Assembly (NCBI RefSeq): GCF_000826685.1
Contig: NZ_JROO01000009.1
Span: 1 to 64,000, forward strand
Direction of reading: 5' to 3'
From: Streptomonospora alba
Lineage (GTDB): Bacteria > Actinomycetota > Actinomycetes > Streptosporangiales > Streptosporangiaceae
DNA length: 64,000 bases
Program-made: the position numbers and the translations under genes
Shown here: positions 1 through 8,404 of the stretch, one piece after another
Position numbering within the stretch: the stretch's first letter is position 1
How the letters are laid out: every line of letters starts with the position of its first letter
The notes under the pieces: model-generated
What the model was told of the DNA's origin: nothing
The model's database searches: none
The model's input: only the letters and a program-made list of their open reading frames with translations

Positions 1-400
1 GGGACTGACCACCTTCTCACTCACGGATCCATCACCAAGCGTGCTCCGGGGACGTTAGCTCCTTACCCCGGCAGTCCCGGGGAGTACGGCGAAGGTCATC
101 GAACCACGCATCGGGGACGCTCGGAAGCGCGCCGACCGTTTCCGGACATGCACGGCCCGCACCGGAACCCCGCCACGTCGGGCAGCGTCGAACATCCCGA
201 TGGGCGGAGCACATGCTGGCCCCTGCCTGCCCAGTCCGCGGCCGCCTGGGCCGGCATCGGTACCGCCTACTGCTCTTGGGCGGCGGCTGTCGCGCGCCGT
301 GCTCAGCGGAGCAGGTCCGGAAGGCCGGTCCCTCGCTACACAGTCCGAAGCCGAGCCTCAAGCGAGACATCGGCGTCCCCAGCCACCGGCCGGTCCCGGG
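1..400. other. no convincing gene
   Basis: GC-rich stretch at the window edge, downstream of the minus-strand dehydrogenase that ends at 401. Reading frames exist on both strands, but their translations are rich in Arg, Pro and Ala without recognisable motifs, as expected of non-coding frames in high-GC DNA. I see no RNA gene or clear terminator here. Confidence 0.4.
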
Positions 401-1333
401 TCAATACGTGCTCCACACGTCGGGCTGTGCGCCGTCGATGTCGGTGAACCCGTACTCCCGGGCGAGGAGAGCGGAACTGACCGAGCGCTGGTTCCACCGC
501 GCACGTTCGGGGTCGGCGGCCAGGGCCGCCACGGCACGGCCGACGAAGCGCGGGGACTCCGAGTGCTCGAATCCGGCCGGGGCGCCGGGACGGTCGTCGC
601 TGCGATCGGGGGCCAGGGACTCGCGCCACGAGTCCTCGGTCACACCGAAGTCGTCCAGCATCATCTCCGAGCGCAACCAGCCCGGTGTGAGCGCGACCGC
701 GGTCGCGCCGTAGGGGGCAAGCTCGTGGCCCTGGGAGAACCCAAGCCGGTTCACCGCCGCCTTGGCCAGGTCGTAGTACACCGAGATCCGGTACCGGTCG
801 GCGTTGAAGTCGGCCGTGCCATCGGTGACCTCGACCAGCAGCCCGCCGGGGCGCTCGATCAGCAGCGGCAGCAGGTGATGGGAGGTGATCAGGTGCGTAT
901 CGATCGCCAGCCGCAGGATGCGCAGGCCGGTGTCCAGGTCGTGCCGCCAGATCGGGGTGTTCCACGTCGGCGGCGGGCCCTTGAGCGCCTCGGCACCCCA
1001 GATGTCGTTCACCAGCACGTCAAGGCGCCCGTGCTCCTCGCGGACGCGCTCGGCCAAGTGCCGCACCTGCTCGGAATCGAGGTGATCGACCTGGTCGGCG
1101 ACGCCGACACCGCCGAGCCGGGTGACGAGTTCGGCGGTCCCCTCGATCGTCTCGGCACGCTCATAGTCCGACCGGATCGCACCGGTCCCCGCCGTACTGG
1201 TGCGCCCGGTACACACCACCGTGGCGCCCGCCTCCCCCAACGCGGCGGCGATGCCGCGCCCGGCACCGCGGGTCGCCCCGGCCACCAACGCCACGCGGCC
1301 CCGCAGCGCACCGGAGTTCGGCAACCGATCCAT
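401..1333 (-). CDS. SDR family oxidoreductase
   Basis: Short-chain dehydrogenase/reductase of about 310 residues. The N-terminal Rossmann motif reads GATRGAGRGIA, the central region has LDVLVND (equivalent to the NNAG segment), and the catalytic pair is YYDLAKAAV (Tyr-x3-Lys). The product should be a cytosolic NAD(P)-dependent oxidoreductase of unknown substrate. A longer frame begins at 1366, but the Met at 1333 sits closer to the usual SDR start (MDRLPNSGALRGRVALV), so I prefer it. The gene stands alone, convergent to nothing obvious. The WGAEAL insertion after the VND motif and the extended C-terminus resemble the longer SDR subfamily annotated as dehydrogenases of unknown specificity. Confidence 0.85.
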   Translation of the reverse strand: MDRLPNSGALRGRVALVAGATRGAGRGIAAALGEAGATVVCTGRTSTAGTGAIRSDYERAETIEGTAELVTRLGGVGVADQVDHLDSEQVRHLAERVREEHGRLDVLVNDIWGAEALKGPPPTWNTPIWRHDLDTGLRILRLAIDTHLITSHHLLPLLIERPGGLLVEVTDGTADFNADRYRISVYYDLAKAAVNRLGFSQGHELAPYGATAVALTPGWLRSEMMLDDFGVTEDSWRESLAPDRSDDRPGAPAGFEHSESPRFVGRAVAALAADPERARWNQRSVSSALLAREYGFTDIDGAQPDVWSTY

Positions 1334-1562
1334 GCGGACAGCCTCCCAGCGTCGGCCTCCGGACATCGCGACCTGATGCCAATGTACGCAGCGGAAGCCG
1401 GATGCGGGCAGTCGTCGAAGCCTCAGCGGGCACGTGGCACGCGGCCGAGGACCGCAACCGCCCGGTGGATCCGAGCGGTCCCGACCCCTTGAGCGAGGTG
1501 CCCGCCGCAGCGCCCGCCCCGTCGCCGCCCCGGCCTATCCGCCGACCGGGGCGCGGCGCTTC

Positions 1563-2339
1563 CTAAAAGCCTTCCGAGTCCGTCCCGGTGCCGTACTCGC
1601 CGTATTCTCCGTCGGCGCCGAGGAGCGTGCGCACGGTGCTCAGCGCCATCACCGCGAACGGCAGCAGGACCGACAGAGCAGCAGCGCCGCCGACCAGCAC
1701 GGCTGCCGGACCGGACTGCGGGACCAGGGTGTGGGCGGCCGGTACCGCAACCAGCAGAGCCAGGCCGAGGGCGGACATGGCGCGCCCGCCCGGCCGATGC
1801 GCCTGCGCCCACGCCCACACCAAGCGGCGTGCCTGAGGGGAGCGGGGCAGGGACACGGCTCGGCCGATCGCGGGCATGGCGGCTCCGAGCGCGACCAGGA
1901 ACGGGCCGAGTACCGCGAGCACCGCGGGCAGGACCGGTATCGGGGCGGATGCGAACAGCAAGGCGACGAGGATCTGCAGCGCCAGCAGCAGCCCTGACAC
2001 CAGGACCAGGGTCAGGTCGAGCGCGCGCTGCTTGCCGACGTTGCTGTCGGCGCCGAACCGCAGATCGAACCGGCGCTCGAGAACGCGCTCTGTGCGGGGG
2101 GCCAGCATGAGCAGGCCGGTGATCACCACGCCGGCGGCGGGAAAGGCGCTCAGGATCACCCACCGCGGCACTTCGGTGGCGTCTCGCTGCTGAGCCGCTT
2201 CGCGGGTTGTCACGATCTCGGGCACCGAGTCCCATGCGATCCAGGAGACGGCGACCATCGCGAACAGGAGCACCGCCGTGCCGAGCATCCCCGCACGCGA
2301 AGGCTCAGCGGCGCGCGTCCGACTCTCTCCTGACGTCAT
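1563..2339 (-). CDS. SdpI-like integral membrane protein
   Basis: Membrane protein of 258 residues with six or more hydrophobic segments; the first is AVLLFAMVAVSWIAW and the next is VILSAFPAAGVVITGLLML. The ATG at 2339 overlaps the stop of the upstream ArsR-type gene in an ATGA arrangement, so the two are translationally coupled. The longer frame from 2429 would lie inside the regulator and is rejected. Pairing with an SdpR-like autorepressor and the DUF1648/SdpI-like topology suggest an immunity or signalling membrane protein as in the SdpRI pair, although overall similarity to SdpI is weak by eye. The C-terminus is short, acidic and Gly/Tyr-rich. Confidence 0.6.
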   Translation of the reverse strand: MTSGESRTRAAEPSRAGMLGTAVLLFAMVAVSWIAWDSVPEIVTTREAAQQRDATEVPRWVILSAFPAAGVVITGLLMLAPRTERVLERRFDLRFGADSNVGKQRALDLTLVLVSGLLLALQILVALLFASAPIPVLPAVLAVLGPFLVALGAAMPAIGRAVSLPRSPQARRLVWAWAQAHRPGGRAMSALGLALLVAVPAAHTLVPQSGPAAVLVGGAAALSVLLPFAVMALSTVRTLLGADGEYGEYGTGTDSEGF

Positions 2340-2674
2340 CGGCGGCCCCCGTCCATCCGGATCCCTGCTGCGGCCGGCGCCCATTCGTTCCTCCCGCCGC
2401 CGTCGGGTGCGGTGCCGACGAGGTCGCAAAGGGCCGTGATCTCCCGGCGAATGCGTTCGGCGTCGATACGGTAGAAGACACGGATTCCCGAACGGCGTGC
2501 GCTGACGAGCCCGGCATTCTTCAGGATGTTGAGATGGCCGGAGAGAGTGGGCTTGTTCGTTTTCAATTGTTCGGCTATATCCCCGGCCGTGTACGCCTCT
2601 CCCGTGCGCAGCAGCGCGAGCACCGCCCGGCGGGTCGGGTGCGCGAGGGCGTCATAGAATCGATCGTCCTTCAT
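2336..2674 (-). CDS. ArsR/SdpR-type autorepressor
   Basis: Winged-helix repressor of 112 residues. It opens MKDDRFYDALAHPTRRAVL, the usual ArsR/SdpR N-terminus, followed by the recognition-helix region IAEQLKTNKPTLSGHLNIL and a wing at RRSGIRVFYRID. I chose the start at 2674 because GGAGG lies at 2681-2685, six bases upstream; the frame could open at 2701 but has no such site. No metal-binding Cys cluster is present, so this is a non-metal ArsR member. It is coupled by ATGA overlap to the membrane protein downstream and probably represses its own two-gene operon. The short tail after residue 85 (Gly/Arg-rich) is variable in the family. Confidence 0.85.
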   Translation of the reverse strand: MKDDRFYDALAHPTRRAVLALLRTGEAYTAGDIAEQLKTNKPTLSGHLNILKNAGLVSARRSGIRVFYRIDAERIRREITALCDLVGTAPDGGGRNEWAPAAAGIRMDGGRR

Positions 2675-2852
2675 CGGATACCTCCGATCACTGGAAACCA
2701 CCCTCGATAAACCTAGACGGGGGCGCCCGCACGGTCATCTCCCGTACGCAACAGGGGCGGCACAAATCCGAAGGCGGTCCCTGTGACTCTGGGCATAGAC
2801 CATTGTCATATAAGTGGTTGCGGAAATAATCCGAGAAAGCTAAGCTGACTCC

Positions 2853-4109
2853 ATGGTCGCCGATGCGCACAATGCGGGCCTGCTCGGCTGGTTGGAATTA
2901 ACGGAGAACCGCCCTCCGCGCATCCTCAGCTTATTCTTCTGGGGGGCGATCGGGGCCACGGTCCTCGTCGGTGCCGCATCCTTTATTTCCGAGAACCCGC
3001 TCACCTGGCCTCCGCGGTCCCCGCTGCTGGTGGTCGGCGTCCTCAGCACCGTGCTCGTGTGCGCCACGTGGCTGGTCATCCCGTGGACCCCTGCAGCCCC
3101 CGCCCGGCGCAAGGCCATGACGGTCGTCTTCCTCGCAGGAACGCTGTTCGCCATGCTGTGGGGCAACTTCACGGCATTCGTCCTGATGAGCCTGGCCATC
3201 GGCAACGCGCTCATCGTCCTCGGAGTCGCAGCGGCGTTCGGCTACATCGCGCTGGCCGCCCTCTTCCATCTCGTGGTCAGCCTCGCCAACCCCGCCCAGA
3301 CACTCATGGACGCGGCCCTGAACACGTCTGTGGCGCTGATCCAGTCGGGAGCGGTTCTGCTCGTGTTCCTGGCACTGTTCGAGGCGTCCCGCACCGCCCG
3401 CCAGACCCGTCGCCTCTACACCGAGCTCGAAGAGGCCCACGCCGAGTTGCGGCACTACGCCGACCGGGTGCGCGAGCTCACGGTGACCGAGGAACGCGCC
3501 CGCATGGCCCGGGATATGCACGACTCCGTCGGCCACCACCTGACCGTGGTCAACCTGGGATTGCAGAACGCCCGGCGGTTCCGCCGGTCCCGCCCGGAGG
3601 AAGCGTGGCAGGAGGTGGCCGAGGCGCAGCGGCTGACCGAGGAAGCGCTGCAGGACGCCCGCCGGTGGGTGCGGGCGCTACGCCCGCTGCGCCTGGAGGG
3701 GCAGACCGTCCCCGAGGCGATGCGCCGCTTGACCGAGTCCCTTTCCGGAGCGGGTGTGGACGTCGGATTCACCGTCAGCGGCGTATGGCCGGGGCTGGCG
3801 CAGGACGTCGATACGGCGTGCTACCGGGCGGCGCAGGAAGGGCTGACCAACGCGCTGCGCCACTCCGGTGCCCGGCGCATCGACGTTTCGGTGCGATGCG
3901 GGGACAGTGTGGTCGTCAGCGTCTGCGACGACGGTCGCGGCGCGGAGGCCGAGGCGGTGCGCACCGGCCCCGGATTGCGTGGGCTGCGCGGCCGTATCGA
4001 AGCACTGGGCGGGGACATGGAGTGCCTGCCACAAGGGGCGCTCGGCGGGACGGAACTGCGCGTCGCGTTTCCGGTGAATGCCGGCGCGCAAGCAGAGGTG
4101 CCGCAGTGA
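2853..4109 (+). CDS. NarL/DesK-type sensor histidine kinase
   Basis: Membrane sensor kinase of 418 residues. The N-terminal half has about six hydrophobic helices (for example FFWGAIGATVLVGAASF and AFVLMSLAIGNALIVLGVA) with no extracytoplasmic sensor domain. A coiled segment follows, then a HisKA_3 dimerisation box with the phospho-acceptor His in MARDMHDSVGHHL. The HATPase_c domain shows NALRHSGA (N box), DDGRG (G1) and GPGLRGLRGR (G2). The stop overlaps the GTG start of the response regulator, so the pair is one operon. The stimulus cannot be inferred; the multi-helix sensor resembles DesK-like kinases that read membrane state. Confidence 0.9.
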   Translation: MVADAHNAGLLGWLELTENRPPRILSLFFWGAIGATVLVGAASFISENPLTWPPRSPLLVVGVLSTVLVCATWLVIPWTPAAPARRKAMTVVFLAGTLFAMLWGNFTAFVLMSLAIGNALIVLGVAAAFGYIALAALFHLVVSLANPAQTLMDAALNTSVALIQSGAVLLVFLALFEASRTARQTRRLYTELEEAHAELRHYADRVRELTVTEERARMARDMHDSVGHHLTVVNLGLQNARRFRRSRPEEAWQEVAEAQRLTEEALQDARRWVRALRPLRLEGQTVPEAMRRLTESLSGAGVDVGFTVSGVWPGLAQDVDTACYRAAQEGLTNALRHSGARRIDVSVRCGDSVVVSVCDDGRGAEAEAVRTGPGLRGLRGRIEALGGDMECLPQGALGGTELRVAFPVNAGAQAEVPQ

Positions 4110-4804
4110 GCCGCGAGCAGAGCGGGACCGAGCAGCCGCCCGTCCGCGTCCTGCTCGTCGACGACCAGACCCTGATGCGGCGCGGCCTGCGCCGACTGCT
4201 GGACGCCGAACCCGGGATCGAGGTCGCGGGGGAGCGCGGCGACGGTGTCGAGGCCCGGGAGTTCATCGCCGCGGCGCCGGTGCCGCCCGACGTCGCCCTG
4301 GTCGACGCCCGCATGCCGCGTATGGACGGCATCACCCTCGTCGAGCTGCTGGCACACGACCACCCGGAGGTGGCTTCGATCATCCTCACCACCTTCGACG
4401 AGGACGAGTACGTCTTCGGTGGGCTGCGGGCCGGGGCCCGCGGGCACCTGCTCAAAGACACCTCGCCCGACGACCTGGTAGCCGCCATCCTCCGGGCGCA
4501 CCGAGGGGAAACCGTCCTGGGAGCCACCGCCGCCGAACGGCTGGTAGGCGAGTTGCGGAGGAGCCGGCCGCACGCGCCCGACCAACCGGGTCCCGACGCT
4601 CCCGCCGATCGCGGTTCCTCGCCTCTGTCCGAGCGCGAGTCCGAGGTGGCCCGGCTGGTCGGAGCGGGCATCGACAACCGGGGCATCGCGCGGCGCCTGC
4701 ACCTGTCCGAGGGCACGGTCAAGAACCACATCGCCAACATCCGCCGCAAACTGGCGCTGCGCGACCGAACGCAACTGGCGGTGTGGGTCAACCGCTCGGA
4801 TTGA
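4106..4804 (+). CDS. NarL-family response regulator
   Basis: Response regulator of 232 residues, starting at a GTG that overlaps the kinase stop (GTGA at 4106-4109). The receiver domain has the acidic pair in LLVDDQTLM, the phospho-acceptor Asp in VALVDARMPRMDG, the Thr switch in ILTTFDEDE and the conserved Lys in HLLKDTSPDD. A proline-rich linker leads to a LuxR-type helix-turn-helix, SERESEVARLVGAG through HLSEGTVKNHIANI. It should bind DNA when phosphorylated by the adjacent kinase. No target gene is evident next to the pair: the DNA immediately downstream is a decayed methyltransferase fragment. Confidence 0.92.
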   Translation: MSREQSGTEQPPVRVLLVDDQTLMRRGLRRLLDAEPGIEVAGERGDGVEAREFIAAAPVPPDVALVDARMPRMDGITLVELLAHDHPEVASIILTTFDEDEYVFGGLRAGARGHLLKDTSPDDLVAAILRAHRGETVLGATAAERLVGELRRSRPHAPDQPGPDAPADRGSSPLSERESEVARLVGAGIDNRGIARRLHLSEGTVKNHIANIRRKLALRDRTQLAVWVNRSD

Positions 4805-5010
4805 GATATGGACCTGGACCGCAGCTCATCACGAAGTCGGCGGTCGGCGCCTGGGAATCGGAGGTCCTTTTCACCCTCGCGGAACTGGACATCGTCACCG
4901 TCCTCGCCGCCGAGTCCCTGACCGCCCCCGTCCTCGCCGACCGCCTTGGCACACACGCAGACGCCACTTCCGCGCTCCTCGACGCCGGAGTTGCGCTCCG
5001 CCTGTTGTGA
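4803..5010 (+). pseudogene. remnant of O-methyltransferase dimerisation domain
   Basis: In the frame continuing to a TGA at 5008-5010, the translation contains GAWESEVLFTLAELDIVTVL, a short gap and then LADRLGTHADATSALLDAGV. This pattern (helix with FTLAEL, then ADRLGT..ATSALLDALV) is the N-terminal dimerisation helix bundle of acetylserotonin/hydroxyindole-type O-methyltransferases. No start codon in frame follows the regulator stop, and the SAM-binding domain that should come next is absent, so this is a fragment rather than a gene. It lies in an otherwise empty gap just left of the mobile island and marks past rearrangement here. Confidence 0.6.
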
Positions 5011-5225
5011 CCAAGGCGAACGGTCGCTACTCCCCACGCAGCCGGCCCTGGGCCGGGAGGGGGCGACAACGGCCCGATGTAGTGGTCCACATCGAGGGCA
5101 TGCGACGCACGCACATGTGGTCGGCATCGCGGATCAGCAACGCCTTGGCCAACGACAGTAGACATAACCCTGGCGCCGCACCTCCGCAACACTGAGGCCA
5201 AGCAAAATCGAAGGGGAGCACAGAT

Positions 5226-6206
5226 ATGGACGATGAGCGGGACCTGATCGCATACGAGGAGCCCCGAGTCCTGGGCGAGGTCTTCCCCGACCGGAATGCC
5301 GACGATCCCGAGTACCGAATGTGCTCCACATGCAGGGTCGTCCTGCCCGCTGACCAGTTGACCGTCATCAAGCATCGTCACGCCGGGCAACCGAAAGGGC
5401 ATCTACGGATCTACTGCCTCGACCATTTCGCCCGTGCCGACGAGCGGGCCGAAGGCAGTGACTCCGAACCTGCGACTGGCCCTCCAAGCAGGTCGCGCCC
5501 GCTGGACGACCGCGTGATCGACACAACGTATGACTTCCAGACCGACACTCCCCAGGGCAAGGACCCCGACGCCCACAGCGACACGCTGCACCGCTACCAC
5601 CGAGCGCTCTGGAGCAAAGAACTTCCCGACGGGACGCGCCTCGACCTCGCCGATGGAAGGCCGGGAAGCTACCTCGACCACGAGTCGGAGAAAGGACGGT
5701 TCTGGCTCACCAGCGACGCCGTCATCCCCACGTTCCCGCACAAGGCGGGGGACATCGTCGCGAAGCTCGACGACGGCGAGTTCGAGGAGTTCCATAGCCT
5801 GGGCTACACGATCGGCGGGATGATGATCTGGCCGGGCAACAAGATCGGAAACAAGCAGACGATCAACGGCGCTCGCGGTTTCCACCCGCGGATCGCCGAC
5901 CGGTTCGATCTCACAGTCGAGTGCATCCGTCGCCACTACGCAGGTCAGTCGAGTCCACTCAGCGACGTCCTCGCCCGGTACACCGACTTCTTCGCCCTGT
6001 TCGAAACCTTCGAAGGGTTCATCGACCACTTCCTCCTCCACGACCTGCTCGACGGCGGGCGGGTCCGGTTCGCGATGCCGTTCGACGAGTTCGGTGGGCC
6101 GTCGGTGCCGCAGGACCTGGCGACATACCGCCGCTATATGGAGGCGAGCATGGAGTTCGTCCACGCCAGGAACGCCCGCATCGCCGCGTCCACCAGGACT
6201 CTCTAG
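5226..6206 (+). CDS. DUF6994-like protein with N-terminal zinc-ribbon-like motif
   Basis: Soluble protein of 326 residues. Residues 30-70 contain CSTC and later YCLDH, a possible Cys/His metal site. The main domain begins near residue 97 with IDTTYDFQTDTPQGKDPDAHS and LHRYHRALWSK, which I recognise from the DUF6994 family of uncharacterised proteins, and includes the conserved IGGMMIWPGNK. The start is supported by AAGGGGAG eight bases upstream. The enzymatic role is unknown. It is the last gene before the left-most tRNA-derived repeat (6302), so it could be the chromosomal flank or an older cargo gene of the island. Confidence 0.7.
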   Translation: MDDERDLIAYEEPRVLGEVFPDRNADDPEYRMCSTCRVVLPADQLTVIKHRHAGQPKGHLRIYCLDHFARADERAEGSDSEPATGPPSRSRPLDDRVIDTTYDFQTDTPQGKDPDAHSDTLHRYHRALWSKELPDGTRLDLADGRPGSYLDHESEKGRFWLTSDAVIPTFPHKAGDIVAKLDDGEFEEFHSLGYTIGGMMIWPGNKIGNKQTINGARGFHPRIADRFDLTVECIRRHYAGQSSPLSDVLARYTDFFALFETFEGFIDHFLLHDLLDGGRVRFAMPFDEFGGPSVPQDLATYRRYMEASMEFVHARNARIAASTRTL

Positions 6207-6301
6207 CCTCGGGCTCTCATGGAGGGCGAGACCGGGGCGCCGTCAGCGGGCGTGGGATAGCTCCGAGCCTCTGAAGGTCCTTAGGGCCGGCGCCCTGCGT
6301 C

Positions 6302-6641
6302 CGTGCACCCTGGTGCACCCTCGCCGCAGGGCTGGATGACGGGAGGGAGTCTGCACAGCGGCCCGTCGGCGCGAGGTCGTGCATCCTCGCGTGCACCCTG
6401 GGCAGCAAGAAAGCCCTGCCTGTTCGGTTCGGTACCGCAGGTTAGGGCTTTTTTCGTACAGAGCGGATGACGGGAATCGAAGGCTGCAGGGGGAGTTCGC
6501 TGACCTGCGAGTATTCGAGTATCCCCAGGCTGTGGACGAGGTGCGGGCCAGGTTGTGCGCGGATGCGCCGGGACGGATAGCGAGATGTGCACCCTGGTGT
6601 GTGCACCACCTCCGCAAATTCCGTGCACCCTCCGGGGGCAC
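6302..6641. repeat. att-like direct repeat A (tRNA-Gly 3'-end copy)
   Basis: First copy of a 338-340-bp direct repeat also found at 14918-15255 and 21848-22185. In order it holds GTGCACCC boxes in direct orientation (one box is degenerate, GTGCATCC), a hairpin of GCCCTGCCTG type with a T run, the core at 6461-6481 containing GCGGATGACGGGAATCGAA (identical to the 3' end of tRNA-Gly at 27294-27314), about 140 bp of conserved sequence, and an imperfect GTGCACCC/GGGGGCAC inverted pair at 6623-6641. It is more diverged than copies B and C. I read it as the left boundary of the integrated island. A trace of the array-terminal sequence (gcgccgtcagcggg near 6237) lies just to its left, hinting at a lost earlier unit. 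Confidence 0.8.
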
Positions 6642-6800
6642 GAGCCCTTCGATCGCCTTGGGGGGATCCTGGACGATCGCCGGCATGGCAGCGCCAAACA
6701 GCGGGCCCCCAGTAGGCTGGGGTGTCGGCGCAGCCCGTTGTGTGGCGGGCTTCGGAACCGGAAGCTCATGGATTTCCGGGGGAGATTGCTGGGACCTACC
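6642..6800. repeat. leader-like repeat, copy 1 (truncated)
   Basis: Copy of the leader-like sequence seen intact at 17431-17671 and 26338-26575. It retains the cggcatggcagcgcc segment, the gcgcagcccgttgtgtgg segment and the left arm CTTCGGAACC, but the right arm of the inverted repeat is decayed. No CRISPR repeat follows it; instead the lasso/ABC cargo begins at 6855, suggesting that cargo was inserted between this leader and its array or that the array was lost. Confidence 0.6.
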
Positions 6801-6854
6801 TGAGTGGGTGCTCACGTTCAGGCGGGCCGACTCGCCGCGGTGCGAACCCCCGGC

Positions 6855-7607
6855 TCAGGCGTCGCGGCGAAAGAGGCAGTAGCCGCCCGCCGCCGCAGCG
6901 AGAATCCCCCATCCGACGAGGATGGCTGCGGCCGCGCCCGGGTGGAGTTCGGTGACGCTGTAGGCCGGGGTGCCAACCAGGCTCAGGCTCGCCTCGTGCG
7001 GGAGCAGCCGGATCACCTCCGGCACCTGGAATACGCCGGTGGCCACCAGCACGGGAGCCAGAACCAGGAGAGCCGGCGGCGCCACCACGGTGCGTGTAAC
7101 GATCGCGAGCCCGAAACCGATCACCGGCAGCACGATGTAAACCGCGTACCAGCGCAGCAGTTCCACCGCGATATCCGGCTCGGACGTCTCCCCGAGCAGG
7201 AGAGCCAGGCGGCCGGGGGTCACCACTGCAACGGCTGCGGGCACTGTCACAGCCAGCAGTGCCGCGAGCTTCGCGGCGTACAGCCGCAGCCGGTCGGGCA
7301 CCGCGGTGAGCGTCACGCGCAGTTGTCCATTGTGGTACTCGCTTCCGGCCGCGAAGACCGCGACCAAGACGAACACGTAGACCGGCGCCATCAGCACGCC
7401 ACCGAGGTCGGAAAGTGCCACAGCGCCGCCACCGGTGCCGATGCGGATGGCGTCGGTCGCGGCGGCGGCGCCCAACCCGGTATTGAGCACCAGTGTGGCG
7501 GCGATGGCCAGCCACGTCACCGGATGCGTGACGATCTTGGTGGCTTCAGCGGCGAACAGGTCGCGTCGGCGCAGGGTCGCGACTGCTGTGGTGGCTTCGG
7601 CCGTCAT
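6855..7607 (-). CDS. ABC transporter permease, second subunit (immunity type)
   Basis: Polytopic membrane protein of 250 residues with six predicted helices (for example LGGVLMAPVYVFVLVAVFA, LLAVTVPAAVAVV and ILVGWGILAAAAGGYCL). The organisation is that of ABC-2/BcrB-type permeases that pair with a separate ATPase. Its ATG overlaps the stop of the preceding permease (ATGA at 7604-7607), so both are in one operon with the ATPase at 8398-9150. Together they form a BcrAB/immunity-like exporter. Position at the end of the streptomonomicin cluster suggests self-resistance, but no direct evidence of substrate is in the sequence. The last residues end LFRRDA at the edge of the leader-like repeat. 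Confidence 0.8.
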   Translation of the reverse strand: MTAEATTAVATLRRRDLFAAEATKIVTHPVTWLAIAATLVLNTGLGAAAATDAIRIGTGGGAVALSDLGGVLMAPVYVFVLVAVFAAGSEYHNGQLRVTLTAVPDRLRLYAAKLAALLAVTVPAAVAVVTPGRLALLLGETSEPDIAVELLRWYAVYIVLPVIGFGLAIVTRTVVAPPALLVLAPVLVATGVFQVPEVIRLLPHEASLSLVGTPAYSVTELHPGAAAAILVGWGILAAAAGGYCLFRRDA

Positions 7608-8404
7608 CGGGCGTCTCGCAGGCGGATCGCGACCGCAGCCCCGGCAACGGTGGCCGCCGCCCAGCCGGTCAGTACGGTCGCTCCGTGCAGCGGGCTCGCG
7701 CTGAGGACATTGGTCGTGGGCTCCAGCAGCAGGTTGCGCGCGGCGCTCAACGGCAGTAGGGCGTCGATGGCCGGTACGGTGGCGAACACTTGCGCCATCG
7801 TCAGCGCGATGATGGCGGTAACGGCGATAATCCCCACCAGGGTGCGCCGGACCAGCAGTGTGATGGCGAATCCGACCAGGGTCACCGTGACCGCGTACAG
7901 CAGGAACCGCCCTTGCCCGGCCAGCGCCTCAGCGCTCCACAGGATGCCGGGATTCCAGTCGCGGACCCCCAGATACATGAAGAAGGTCGACAGCGCCGCG
8001 ATGACGACACCGACGATGAGGGCGTACAGCGCGGTCGCGATCACCTTGCCGAGGACAAGCTTCCCCCGGCGCGGGACGACCGAAACGCTGACCCCCAGGT
8101 GGCCGGAACGGAACTCCTGTCCGGCGATGATGGCGCCGATGATCGGCAGAAACAGCCCTGGTTGCAGTGAGGACGCCACCAGCAGCCCCAGAACCACGGG
8201 CTCGGCCTGCTGGCGGTGGCCGGTGAAGAACTCGATAGTGCCGTCGGGGCGCATGCCGGCGAGGGAGTCGGCCAGCATGCCTAGCGGCTGGACCAGTACA
8301 ACCACGGCGAGCAGCAACAGCGCCGCCGTGGCGATCAGGACGCTGGGCAGTGTGGTGATCTTTGTAAGTTCTGAGCGTACGACGCTGGTCACGGTCCTCA
8401 CCAC
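7604..8404 (-). CDS. ABC transporter permease, first subunit (immunity type)
   Basis: Membrane protein of 266 residues with about six helices: an N-terminal anchor (VLIATAALLLLAVVVLV), an ABC-2-type fold with FLPIIGAIIAGQEFRSGHLG, and later IIAVTAIIALTMAQV. The GxEFRxG motif is typical of BcrB/YhaP-like permeases that start with a cytoplasmic gate helix. The start overlaps the end of the ATPase gene by seven bases and the stop overlaps the second permease, so the three genes are tightly coupled. Having two different permeases with one ATPase is common in bacteriocin and lanthipeptide immunity transporters of the LanFEG type, which is my best functional analogy. Confidence 0.8.
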   Translation of the reverse strand: MVRTVTSVVRSELTKITTLPSVLIATAALLLLAVVVLVQPLGMLADSLAGMRPDGTIEFFTGHRQQAEPVVLGLLVASSLQPGLFLPIIGAIIAGQEFRSGHLGVSVSVVPRRGKLVLGKVIATALYALIVGVVIAALSTFFMYLGVRDWNPGILWSAEALAGQGRFLLYAVTVTLVGFAITLLVRRTLVGIIAVTAIIALTMAQVFATVPAIDALLPLSAARNLLLEPTTNVLSASPLHGATVLTGWAAATVAGAAVAIRLRDAR

